Positions 1 through 6,558 are shown, counted from the stretch's first letter. The stretch: 8,229 bases of DNA from Pseudomonadota bacterium (GCA_023390485.1 JAEWCT010000284.1:1-8229); one strand, 5' to 3'. Notes: a model not told the origin generated them from the letters alone. Numbers and translations are program-made.

Positions 1-476
1 CCCTTGAGCCGATCGTCGATTTTATCCGCTATCTGCCGGTCCCGGCGCTTGTTCCTCTCAGCATCATCTGGTTCGGCGTCGGCGAGACGACCAAAATCTT
101 TCTGCTTTGGCTCGGCACCTTCTTCCAGCTCGTGCTGCTCGTCGCAGACGACATGCGGCGCGTCCCGCAAGAATACGTCGAGATTTCCTACACCGTCGGC
201 GCGCGGCCCGCGCAGATGCTGTCCGACGTCGCCTTCCGCGCCATGCTGCCAAGCCTGTTCGACAACCTGCGCATTACGCTCGGATGGTGCTGGACCTACC
301 TGATCATTGCCGAAATCGTCGCCGCCGACAACGGCCTCGGCTTCGTCATATGGGCGGCACGCCGCTATATGAACACGTCCGAGGTAATGGCGGGCGTCGT
401 GACTATCGGCCTAATTGGTTTGGTGACCGATCAGGTCCTGCGCCTCCTGCACAAGCGCTTGTTCCGTTATCTCTGA
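1..476 (+). CDS. ABC transporter permease, NitT/TauT (SsuC/TauC) type, 5'-truncated by window edge
   Basis: This is the C-terminal 157 residues of an inner-membrane permease; the reading frame is open from base 3 and the start lies outside the window. Hydrophobic stretches alternate with a cytoplasmic EAA-type loop of the form EISYTVGARPAQML, followed by LP, which couples permeases to the ATPase. The early segment with PVPALVPL and IIWFGVGE is typical of the SsuC/TauC/NitT permease group (BPD_transp_1 fold). The gene ends with basic residues after the last membrane segment, as expected for a complete C-terminus. It lies 12 bases before the ATPase gene, so the two form one importer; the periplasmic binding protein is presumably upstream. 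The family imports nitrate, sulfonates, pyrimidine or hydantoin-like compounds, and members accompany guanidine/urea carboxylase clusters. The substrate here is inferred from context to be a guanidino or lactam nitrogen compound. Confidence 0.9.
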   Translation, partial: LEPIVDFIRYLPVPALVPLSIIWFGVGETTKIFLLWLGTFFQLVLLVADDMRRVPQEYVEISYTVGARPAQMLSDVAFRAMLPSLFDNLRITLGWCWTYLIIAEIVAADNGLGFVIWAARRYMNTSEVMAGVVTIGLIGLVTDQVLRLLHKRLFRYL

Positions 477-488
477 GAGGCGCAGAAC

Positions 489-1274
489 GTGGCCACCGCT
501 CCCTACCTCGAGTTCGATGGCGTCGCCAAATATTTTGGCGATCTCGAAGTCGTCGCGCCGTCCTTCGACCTGACGATCCGGCGCAATGAATTCGTCGTCT
601 TCCTCGGGCCCTCGGGCTCAGGCAAGACAACATTGATGCGCATGGTCGGCGGCCTCGAAACGCCGAGCTACGGCGAAATACGTCTCGACGGTCAGCCCAT
701 CGGCGAACCCGACCGCGAACGCGGGATGGTCTTCCAGTCCTATTCCTCGTTTCCGTGGCTCACTGTCGCCGAGAATGTCGCCTACGGCATGAAATACCGG
801 CTCGACCTGACGCCGGAGCGCAAGAAGGCGCGGCTTGATCACTATCTCGATCTCGTCGGCCTGACGGACTTCGCGGACTTCTATCCCCATAAGGTTTCCG
901 GCGGCATGCGCCAGCGCATAGCCATCGCCCGCACACTCGCGGCTGGTTCCGAGGTTCTCCTGATGGATGAACCCTTCGGCGCACTCGATGCCCAGAGGCG
1001 CGAAGGCCTGCAGATCGAGCTACGCCGCATCCATCGCCAGGACGCCAAGACCATCATTTTCGTCACGCACGACGTCGACGAAGCCGTATTTCTCGCCGAT
1101 CGCATCATCGTCTTCTCGAAGCGGCCCGCGCGCATGCTCGAAGACGTCGACATCTCGGCGGAACTCGGACCGGAACGCACGCTCGAACTGCGCGACAGCG
1201 AGGCATTCTTCAAACTTCGGACGCGCATTTTGAAGTTCGTGCGCGCCGCGACAGGGGAAGAAGAAAAAGTATAG
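489..1274 (+). CDS. ABC transporter ATP-binding protein, NitT/TauT (SsuB/TauB) type
   Basis: This 261-residue cytoplasmic ATPase powers the importer whose permease is encoded just upstream. All nucleotide-binding motifs are intact: Walker A GPSGSGKTT at residues 40-48, Q-loop Q83, signature VSGGMRQR at 136-143, Walker B LLMDEP at 157-162, D-loop ALDA at 165-168 and the switch histidine H194. The phrase MDEPFGALDAQ and the length are standard for the SsuB/TauB/NrtD group. The start is a GTG at 489, chosen because GAGAGG lies about eight bases ahead and because homology begins at once with YLEFDGVAKYF. The C-terminal region is short and has no regulatory domain. The stop is 18 bases from the first SDR gene, which indicates one transcript. 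Substrate specificity cannot be read from the ATPase. Confidence 0.95.
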   Translation: MATAPYLEFDGVAKYFGDLEVVAPSFDLTIRRNEFVVFLGPSGSGKTTLMRMVGGLETPSYGEIRLDGQPIGEPDRERGMVFQSYSSFPWLTVAENVAYGMKYRLDLTPERKKARLDHYLDLVGLTDFADFYPHKVSGGMRQRIAIARTLAAGSEVLLMDEPFGALDAQRREGLQIELRRIHRQDAKTIIFVTHDVDEAVFLADRIIVFSKRPARMLEDVDISAELGPERTLELRDSEAFFKLRTRILKFVRAATGEEEKV

Positions 1275-1292
1275 GACCCTGGGGACGCAATC

Positions 1293-2063
1293 GTGATCAA
1301 TCTTCAAAACAAATCGGTGCTCGTGACGGGCGCCAGCCGGGGTATCGGCTTCGCCGTGGCGGAGCGCTTCGCACTTGCAGGCGCCGATGTCGCGATACTT
1401 GCAAATGATGAACGCATCGATGATGCCGCATCGCGCCTCGCAGAAATCTCCGGCCGGCCTGTCAAATCCTTCTTTGCCGACATTACCGATAAGGCGGCGC
1501 TCCAAGCCGCATTCGCCGGCATCGAGACGCTCGATGTTCTGGTGAACAACGCCGGCCTCGAACTCATTACGCCGGTGACGGACTTGAGCGACGAAGTCGA
1601 TGCCACCTTCGCCCGCATTATCGACATCAACGTGCGCGGAACGTGGAACGTCACGCGCGCGGCCCTGCCTCTGCTGAAGCCGGGCGCCCGCATCATCAAT
1701 ACGGCGTCGGTTTGGGCCAAGAGCGCCGTCGGCGAATTCGCCGCCTACATTTCCTCCAAGCACGCCGTCGTCGGTCTCACCCGCACATTCGCGCGCGAGC
1801 TCGGACCGCGCGGCATCAACGTCAACGCTGTGTGCCCAGGATGGGTACGAACCGTCGCCTCAGTACGTTCGGCGAAAACCATGGCCGAGCGCGCGCATCG
1901 CAGCGAAGCCGACATTTTTGCCGACGTCGTCGCGGCGCAAGCGTTGCCGGGGCTGATGGAACCGCCCGACGTCGCAGGCCTCTATCTGTTTCTCGCAAGC
2001 GATCTTGCGGCCAACATCACCGGACAAGCGATCGGCGTCGACCGCGGGGAATTTCTCGGATGA
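1293..2063 (+). CDS. SDR family oxidoreductase (first of a tandem pair)
   Basis: This is a classical short-chain dehydrogenase/reductase of 256 residues, the usual length, which interconverts an alcohol and a carbonyl with NAD(P)(H). The cofactor loop TGASRGIG is at residues 12-19, NNAG at 85-88, structural N113, and the catalytic set is S139, Y152 and K156 (YISSK). The arginine in the glycine-rich loop is often seen in NADP-preferring members, but the end of strand beta-2 (AND, 37-39) does not settle the cofactor. The C-terminal motif reads VDRGE instead of the common VDGG. The start is a GTG at 1293 with GGGGA about seven bases ahead. Its stop overlaps the start of the second SDR as ATGA, so translation is probably coupled. 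Its place in a transporter-creatininase operon suggests it oxidises or reduces a pathway intermediate; the substrate is unknown. Confidence 0.92.
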   Translation: MINLQNKSVLVTGASRGIGFAVAERFALAGADVAILANDERIDDAASRLAEISGRPVKSFFADITDKAALQAAFAGIETLDVLVNNAGLELITPVTDLSDEVDATFARIIDINVRGTWNVTRAALPLLKPGARIINTASVWAKSAVGEFAAYISSKHAVVGLTRTFARELGPRGINVNAVCPGWVRTVASVRSAKTMAERAHRSEADIFADVVAAQALPGLMEPPDVAGLYLFLASDLAANITGQAIGVDRGEFLG

Positions 2064-2776
2064 GCATGCTCCTGAATAAGAAAGTTATCGTCTGTGGCGC
2101 AGCGAGCGGCATAGGTTTCGCCATAGCCGATCTCTTCAAAGCCGAGGGCGCGCGCGTCGCCAGATTCGACCTCAATCCGATTGCAAGCGGCAGGGACCTA
2201 ACCTACACGCTCGACATCACCAACGAAGCGCAAGTCGTTGAGGCGGTGAAGGCAGCAGAAGAAGCCCTTGGCGGCATTGACGTCATGGTCAATACGGCGG
2301 CGATTTTTCTAATGTCACCCCTGCTCGACACGCCCGTTGCCGAAGCGCGAAAAGTTCTCGACGTCAACCTCATCGGCACGCTCCTCATGGTCCGTGAATC
2401 CGTGCGCGCCATGAAGAAGCATGGCAACGGCGGCAAGATCATTCTCTTCAGCTCTGAGCTTGCACAGCTCGGCCGCGAGCATCACGCGGCGTACTGCGCG
2501 TCGAAGGCCGGCATAAGCGCGATGGTGCGCTGCTGGGCGAAAGAGTTCGGCCCGGACATTCTCGTCAACGCGGTTGCGCCCGGACCAACCGACACACCCC
2601 TGCTCGACTTCGACAACATGCCGCCGGACTGGAAAGCGCTCGAAACAGCCAATCCGCTTGGCCGCATCGGCAAGCCCGAAGAGATCGCCGAAGCCGCGCT
2701 GTTTCTCGCCGGCCCCGGCTCGAGCTTCATGACGGGACAGGTAATCGGCGTCAACGGCGGCGCCTCGATGGTTTGA
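2060..2776 (+). CDS. SDR family oxidoreductase (second of a tandem pair)
   Basis: This 238-residue classical SDR follows the first with a 4-base ATGA overlap. The open frame extends far upstream inside the first SDR gene, but homology begins only at 2060, where the protein opens with a short lead and then KKVIVCG; 2066 is a possible second ATG. The cofactor loop GAASGIG is at residues 13-19. D37 at the end of beta-2 favours NAD(H). N103, S132, Y145 and K149 form the expected catalytic set. The usual NNAG motif is changed to NTAA (78-81). The C-terminus carries the normal GVNGG. The pair is divergent in sequence and in likely cofactor preference, so it is not a recent duplication. Sequential oxidation and reduction of one carbon, or two different steps, are both possible. 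The substrate is unknown. Confidence 0.92.
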   Translation: MSMLLNKKVIVCGAASGIGFAIADLFKAEGARVARFDLNPIASGRDLTYTLDITNEAQVVEAVKAAEEALGGIDVMVNTAAIFLMSPLLDTPVAEARKVLDVNLIGTLLMVRESVRAMKKHGNGGKIILFSSELAQLGREHHAAYCASKAGISAMVRCWAKEFGPDILVNAVAPGPTDTPLLDFDNMPPDWKALETANPLGRIGKPEEIAEAALFLAGPGSSFMTGQVIGVNGGASMV

Positions 2777-2789
2777 AGGAAGTGAAAAT

Positions 2790-3578
2790 ATGAGCGACCG
2801 AATTTTTATGAATGAGATGAGCTGGACCGCCTATCAAAAGCGGATTGAAGGCGGCGCTCTCATTCTTTTGCCGGTGGGAGCGACCGAGCAGCACGGACCG
2901 CACTTGCCGATGGGAACGGACGTGATGCTGGCGACGGCCGTGGCCGTAGACGTTGCCAAACAGCTCGACGCCATCGTCGCCCCGGCCGTCGCCTTCGGTT
3001 ACAAATCACAGCCAAAAATGGGCGCCGGAAATCATTTCTGCGGAACGACCAGCCTCGACGCCGATACCCTCGCGCATCTCCTGCGCGACGTGATCAAGGA
3101 ATTCGCACGTCACGGCGCGCGGCGCCTCGTGCTCATCAACGGCCACTACGAGAACATGATGTTCACCATCGAAGGCATCGACTTGGCGATGCGCGAGCTC
3201 TCGTACATGGGCATTCGCGATATGGAGATTCTGCGCCTCGAATACTGGGATTTCACGCGGACGGAAACGATCGAGAAAATCTTTCCCAAAGGCTTCCCCG
3301 GCTTCGCGCTCGAGCATGCGGCAGTGATGGAAACATCTCTGATGCTCTACCACCACCCCGCACTCGTCGACATGACGGCGCTTCCCAACAATAAGCCCGC
3401 AGATTTCCCACCTTACGACGTCTATCCGACACGAACCGGATGGGTCCCGTGCTCCGGCGTGCTCTCGCCCGCCCATGGCTGCGACGGAGAGAAAGGCAGG
3501 CTCCTCGCCGCCGATTACGCGACCGGCGTGACGGATGCGATCCGCAAAGAATTTCCGAACATAAAGGTGAAGGCATGA
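2790..3578 (+). CDS. crnA: Creatininase-type amidohydrolase
   Basis: This 262-residue cytoplasmic enzyme belongs to the creatininase family and resembles classical creatininase (creatinine amidohydrolase, creatinine to creatine) much more than the MftE or FAPy-deformylase branches. From memory of the Pseudomonas enzyme, long stretches match: GYKSQ, GNHF.GTTSLD, ARHGARRLVL, NGHYEN.MF, EGIDLA and YWDF. Two-metal site ligands are present: E33 and H35 (in EQHG), D44, H119 and E121. H176 and E181 are also kept, and W153 matches the active-site Trp154. The second active-site tryptophan (Trp174) is replaced by F172, so substrate range or turnover could differ. AAGGAAG lies seven bases before the ATG, the best ribosome site in the operon. 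The stop overlaps the next start (ATGA). Creatinine is the best guess for substrate; a related cyclic amidine or lactam is the alternative. Confidence 0.85.
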   Translation: MSDRIFMNEMSWTAYQKRIEGGALILLPVGATEQHGPHLPMGTDVMLATAVAVDVAKQLDAIVAPAVAFGYKSQPKMGAGNHFCGTTSLDADTLAHLLRDVIKEFARHGARRLVLINGHYENMMFTIEGIDLAMRELSYMGIRDMEILRLEYWDFTRTETIEKIFPKGFPGFALEHAAVMETSLMLYHHPALVDMTALPNNKPADFPPYDVYPTRTGWVPCSGVLSPAHGCDGEKGRLLAADYATGVTDAIRKEFPNIKVKA

Positions 3579-4168
3579 GCGGACTTCAACAGCTTCCCGC
3601 GCGCAAGGGACGCGCCGTCGCCCTCAATGCCGGACAATCGATCCGCATCGTAAATACTCACGGCCATCAGGTTGTCGATACGTGGGCTTTCAACGCGCAA
3701 GACCTCAGCGAATTTCTGTCAATGGAACATATGCGAGCCGCGATCGATCGCATCCGCCCGAAGCCTGGCGACAAGCTGGTGACGAACAAGCGCCGGCCGA
3801 TCCTCACGCTCGTTGAAGATACCTCGCCCGGCGTCCACGACACCTTCATCGCCGCTTGCGACATCTATCGCTATCAGGGCCTCGGCTGCATGGATTACCA
3901 CGATAATTGCGCCGATAATCTCCGCGCCGGAATGGCCGGCATCGGCTTGACGCCGCCTGAAGTACCATCGCCGCTCAATCTTTGGATGAACATTCCGATC
4001 AAATCCGACGGCAGCATCGGCTGGGAAGAACCCGTGTCGAAGCCCGGCGACTATATTGTGCTCAAAGCCGAGATGGACTGCATCGTCGCGATGTCCGCCT
4101 GCCCGCAAGACATTGTCCGCATCAATGCCGGCGCGCCAACCGACGCGCATTACGAGGTACTTCAATGA
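3575..4168 (+). CDS. DUF1989 / urea-carboxylase-associated family protein
   Basis: This 197-residue protein matches the DUF1989 family throughout. Family-typical elements are HGHQVVDTW (29-37), the EDTSPGVHDTF segment (81-91), DYHDNCADN (107-115), PLNLWMN (133-139), the KPGDYIVLKAEMD stretch (156-168) and SACPQD (174-179). H88, C95, H109, C112 and C176 are conserved-looking candidates for metal or catalytic roles, but I cannot assign ligands with certainty. Known members CgdA and CgdB form a carboxyguanidine deaminase that works between guanidine carboxylase and allophanate hydrolase. Here a single copy occurs with no carboxylase in view. The start at 3575 was chosen over a longer open frame because it overlaps the creatininase stop (ATGA), follows AAAGGTGAAGG and begins the conserved region. 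It probably acts on a guanidino, carbamoyl or amidine nitrogen intermediate; that is inference. Confidence 0.88.
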   Translation: MSGLQQLPARKGRAVALNAGQSIRIVNTHGHQVVDTWAFNAQDLSEFLSMEHMRAAIDRIRPKPGDKLVTNKRRPILTLVEDTSPGVHDTFIAACDIYRYQGLGCMDYHDNCADNLRAGMAGIGLTPPEVPSPLNLWMNIPIKSDGSIGWEEPVSKPGDYIVLKAEMDCIVAMSACPQDIVRINAGAPTDAHYEVLQ

Positions 4169-5055
4169 ACTCGATCGCAAAGTCTATCGCCGGCTCTGTA
4201 CCCTGGGGACTGGATTCCGAAACCGGCGTTCTGCGCCACGTCTTGCTCGGGAAGCCGGACTTCTTCGAGTGGCGTCCGGTCAGCGCGGTCGCTCGGCACA
4301 CGCTGTCTCTCGGATTGCACTTCGACGCTCAGCTCGCCATGTCCCAGCACCGTGAAATGGTCGATGTCTATGAGCGCGCCGGTGTCGAGTGCCATTGGCT
4401 CGATGCGCGATCTGAGCTCAAGTACGGTGTATTCGCACGCGACTCGAGCGTCATGACACCCTTTGGCGCTGTCATCACCATGCCGCAGACGCGCTTTCGC
4501 CGCGGCGATTACGCACTGACCTTCAAGTTCTACCAGGAAGCCGGAATTCCGATCTGGAACATGATCACCGCCGGACATTTCGAAGGCGGCGACTTCATGG
4601 TGGTCAAGCCCGGCTTCGTTTTATGCGGCTACGGCGGCGAACGCTCCGAAAAGGAAGGCGCCGAACAAATGTGCGAATGGTTCCGTGCCGAGGGATGGGA
4701 AGCCTATCCGGTTCCGTTTCCGCCGCATTTCGTGCATCTCGACGTTTCGGTCGGCTTCATCAACGACAAGCTCGTAGCTGTGGCGCCGGATGCGCATCAG
4801 CTCTGGTTCCTCGATCTCTTGAAATCGAAGGGCTACGAAATTCTCCCCGTCTCCTATTACGACTCGACGCAGCTCGGCACAAATATCGTAAGTCTGGGCA
4901 ACGATCGCGTGCTCTCGACAGCGGCGAACAAGGACCTCAACGCCCGCATGCGCGCGCTCGGGATTGAAGTCTACGATCCGGATCTCTCGATGTTCACGCT
5001 CGGCGGCGGCGGACCCCATTGCCTTTGCCAAGCACTGAAGCGCGACCCCCTATGA
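4165..5055 (+). CDS. Guanidino-modifying enzyme (amidinotransferase/arginine deiminase/DDAH superfamily)
   Basis: This 296-residue protein has the catalytic set of the pentein superfamily that attacks guanidino carbon through a cysteine thiolate: D93 in FARDS, E140 and D143 in EGGD, H191 and D193 in HLD, and C286 in GGGGPHC near the C-terminus. The compact length and a C-terminal end similar to GGG.RC of arginine deiminases point to a hydrolase (deiminase or DDAH-like) as readily as to a transferase. A second cysteine, C288, follows closely. The start at 4165 overlaps the DUF1989 stop (ATGA) and has GAGGT six bases ahead; the open frame upstream is only read-through of the DUF1989 gene. It is the last gene of the operon. 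With a creatininase nearby, creatine or another N-substituted guanidine is a reasonable substrate guess, giving a ureido product plus ammonia or free amine, but this is not proven. Confidence 0.88.
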   Translation: MNSIAKSIAGSVPWGLDSETGVLRHVLLGKPDFFEWRPVSAVARHTLSLGLHFDAQLAMSQHREMVDVYERAGVECHWLDARSELKYGVFARDSSVMTPFGAVITMPQTRFRRGDYALTFKFYQEAGIPIWNMITAGHFEGGDFMVVKPGFVLCGYGGERSEKEGAEQMCEWFRAEGWEAYPVPFPPHFVHLDVSVGFINDKLVAVAPDAHQLWFLDLLKSKGYEILPVSYYDSTQLGTNIVSLGNDRVLSTAANKDLNARMRALGIEVYDPDLSMFTLGGGGPHCLCQALKRDPL

Positions 5056-5143
5056 AAATAACTGTGGAATGCGCGTTGATCGCCTGGACCTCAACTTTGA
5101 GGCGGAGCGAGTCTGCCATTCGTCATTGTCAATAGAGCGTATG

Positions 5144-5162
5144 ACCGGTGCACCACGTGCAC
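5144..5162. repeat. Overlapping palindromes / short stem-loop
   Basis: Four perfect palindromes overlap in 19 bases: ACCGGT (5144-5149), GGTGCACC (5147-5154), CACGTG (5154-5159) and GTGCAC (5157-5162). GTGCAC at 5148-5153 can also pair with GTGCAC at 5157-5162 around a 3-base loop. It lies about 90 bases after the catabolic operon. A dimeric regulator site or a transcript-end hairpin are both possible; there is no T-run, and no known operator is recognised. Confidence 0.4.
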
Positions 5163-5302
5163 GCGACCAATTTCGCGTCACAAACAGCGTGTGTAATCGG
5201 TGACTTCCATACTGTTAGTCATTTCAAGCCCGGACGTTCGGGGGCATATCCACAAGGGACGCATCGACCAATTTTCGAGCCGATGACACAGCCCCGGACG
5301 CC

Positions 5303-5339
5303 AAGGCGGAAAGCCTTACTTTAGCTGATCGAATCGATC
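5303..5339 (+). terminator. Possible weak terminator-like pair of hairpins
   Basis: AAGGC (5303-5307) pairs with GCCTT (5313-5317) around GGAAA. GATCG (5327-5331) pairs with CGATC (5335-5339) around AAT, and the following bases 5341-5363 are T-rich though interrupted. Each stem is only 5 bp, so termination would be weak. The T-rich part could equally be the AT-rich upstream element of a promoter for the glycosyltransferase gene. Confidence 0.25.
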
Positions 5340-5373
5340 CATATTTTCGTTTTGATTTTTAGTTTGAGATCAC

Positions 5374-6558
5374 ATGAGTTCCGTCCAAAGATTGGATTCC
5401 AGGGGATTACAGCTGTCGCTTCGCGAGAAGCTTCCCGGCTATCCTTGGATAAGATTACTCGCACACCGCATTAAGAGTTCAAGACGCGTTCACGCGCGAT
5501 CGCTCTCGAACAAAAAAATCGCGAGCACCTGGAGCAAAGATCCAACCCTTTCGCCTCCAACCGATGATTTCTTTGACATCATCGCGGGCCCGATCGGCGA
5601 CGAAAACGGTCTGGGTCGTTCTGCGCGTTACGATCTCGATTACCTGAATGCGAACGGCCCGCCGGCAACGATCGTCGATACGACAAAATCCGACCCCGGC
5701 GAGCTATTGCGGAAAATCCGCAGCGGCAGATTGGCTCCGCCACGGAGCTTGCTGCTGCTTGGCCAGCCCGACACCTATGCGCGAACCCTCACATACTTGC
5801 CTCCGGATTTCATCGCGCAGAGCTGGAGGGTGGGCAATCTGGTCTGGGAAATGCCCTACTGCCCCCAGGAATGGAAATTCTTGGAAGCCGTGTTGCATAG
5901 CTTCAGAACACCATCGCGATATTCGGCCGCCGCCATTTCCAGCGGCTTGGGTCTGCCCTCCGAAGTTACGCCCCACAAAGTCAAGCTGACCGAACCCTCC
6001 GGGCTTTCCCGCGCGCAGATGGGCCTTCGCAAGGACGCATTCGTCGGTCTCGCGATCATGGATTTGCGTTCTTGTCCCGCGCGCAAAAATCCAATGGCCC
6101 ACATCAACGCTTGGAAGTCGGCATTCGGCAACGACCCGAACTTTCAGCTGCTGATCAAAGCGCAATTCACAAAAACAACTTTGCTCACGCGCGGCTCCAT
6201 GCTGCGGCAGCTCGGAAGAAACATTCAGCTCATCGAAGGCCGCCTGACGGACGCCGACGTCTCTGCTCTATACCGAATGAGCGATGTCTATCTCTCGCTC
6301 CACCGCGCGGAAGGCTTCGGCCTGACGATCAAAGAGGCGCTGGAAGCCGGTGTCCCGACCATTGCTACGAACTGGTCGGCGCCCGCTGAATACTTGAACG
6401 ATTACGATCACGCCTTTCCGCTACCCTTCCGGATGACGCCATACCGCGACATGCTTCGCCACTACCGGTCCGATGGACTCTCCTGGGCGGAAGCGGACGT
6501 TATTGCTGCTGCCCATATATTGAAGACTCTAGCCCACGCGAACGATCGCGCACGTTGA
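5374..6558 (+). CDS. Glycosyltransferase, GT4-type (GT-B fold)
   Basis: This 394-residue protein has the C-terminal GT4 nucleotide-sugar domain. The E-x7-E motif is present as E313 and E321 (EGFGLTIKE), followed by ALEAGVPTIATNWSAP, typical of retaining glycosyltransferases of group 1. The N-terminal domain begins near residue 66, with a glycine-rich stretch ENGLGRSAR (about 77-85) typical of an acceptor-side loop, and later WEMPYCPQEW. No membrane segment is seen, so it should act at the cytoplasmic face, adding a sugar during lipopolysaccharide or exopolysaccharide assembly. The ATG at 5374 has only a weak upstream GAG. The C-terminus stops shortly after a WAEAD motif (usually WA-D/E-PD) and looks slightly short compared with relatives that carry another helix. 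The next gene makes a GDP-sugar, so the donor may be a GDP-hexose such as mannose, rhamnose or fucose, but this is inference. Confidence 0.88.
   Translation: MSSVQRLDSRGLQLSLREKLPGYPWIRLLAHRIKSSRRVHARSLSNKKIASTWSKDPTLSPPTDDFFDIIAGPIGDENGLGRSARYDLDYLNANGPPATIVDTTKSDPGELLRKIRSGRLAPPRSLLLLGQPDTYARTLTYLPPDFIAQSWRVGNLVWEMPYCPQEWKFLEAVLHSFRTPSRYSAAAISSGLGLPSEVTPHKVKLTEPSGLSRAQMGLRKDAFVGLAIMDLRSCPARKNPMAHINAWKSAFGNDPNFQLLIKAQFTKTTLLTRGSMLRQLGRNIQLIEGRLTDADVSALYRMSDVYLSLHRAEGFGLTIKEALEAGVPTIATNWSAPAEYLNDYDHAFPLPFRMTPYRDMLRHYRSDGLSWAEADVIAAAHILKTLAHANDRAR

Larger units (their letters stand above)
5056..5373. other. Non-coding gap between the catabolic operon and the glycan block
   Basis: No convincing gene is present in these 318 bases. 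They look less GC-rich than the flanking genes, most of all in the T-rich stretch 5341-5363. The region holds a dense palindrome cluster near 5144-5162 and small inverted repeats at 5229-5242, 5303-5317 and 5327-5339. The 10-mer CGACCAATTT occurs twice (5164-5173 and 5265-5274) and CCCGGACG twice (5229-5236 and 5293-5300). No hairpin is followed directly by a clean T-run, so the operon end is not marked by a textbook terminator. The promoter of the downstream glycosyltransferase should lie here, but I see no strong -35/-10 pair. The gap could be a junction of an inserted segment. Confidence 0.7.

Noticed and set aside
1020..1763. 247-codon open frame on the - strand
   Set aside because: It is antisense to the ATPase and first SDR, both of which have complete family motifs; its sequence shows no recognisable domain and is a by-product of GC-rich codon use.
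1643..2059. Long upstream extension of the second SDR frame
   Set aside because: This part lies inside the first SDR gene in another frame, is arginine-rich and has no homology; the SDR fold starts only after 2060, where an ATGA overlap gives a natural start.
3440..3574. Longer start for the DUF1989 gene
   Set aside because: The extra residues are an out-of-frame reading of the creatininase C-terminus; the ATG at 3575 has a good ribosome site and begins the conserved region.
3982..4164. Longer start for the guanidino-modifying enzyme
   Set aside because: The added residues are a shadow of the DUF1989 gene; the ATG at 4165 has GAGGT ahead and fits the operon's overlap pattern.
5141..5203. 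20-codon open frame starting with ATG in the intergenic gap
   Set aside because: It has no ribosome binding site, no recognisable features and a length expected by chance.
5056..5373. Guanidine riboswitch (ykkC type) in the gap
   Set aside because: I looked because of the guanidino theme, but saw no convincing conserved ykkC-type elements, and the downstream genes are for glycan synthesis. Any such switch would be expected before the operon start, outside the window.
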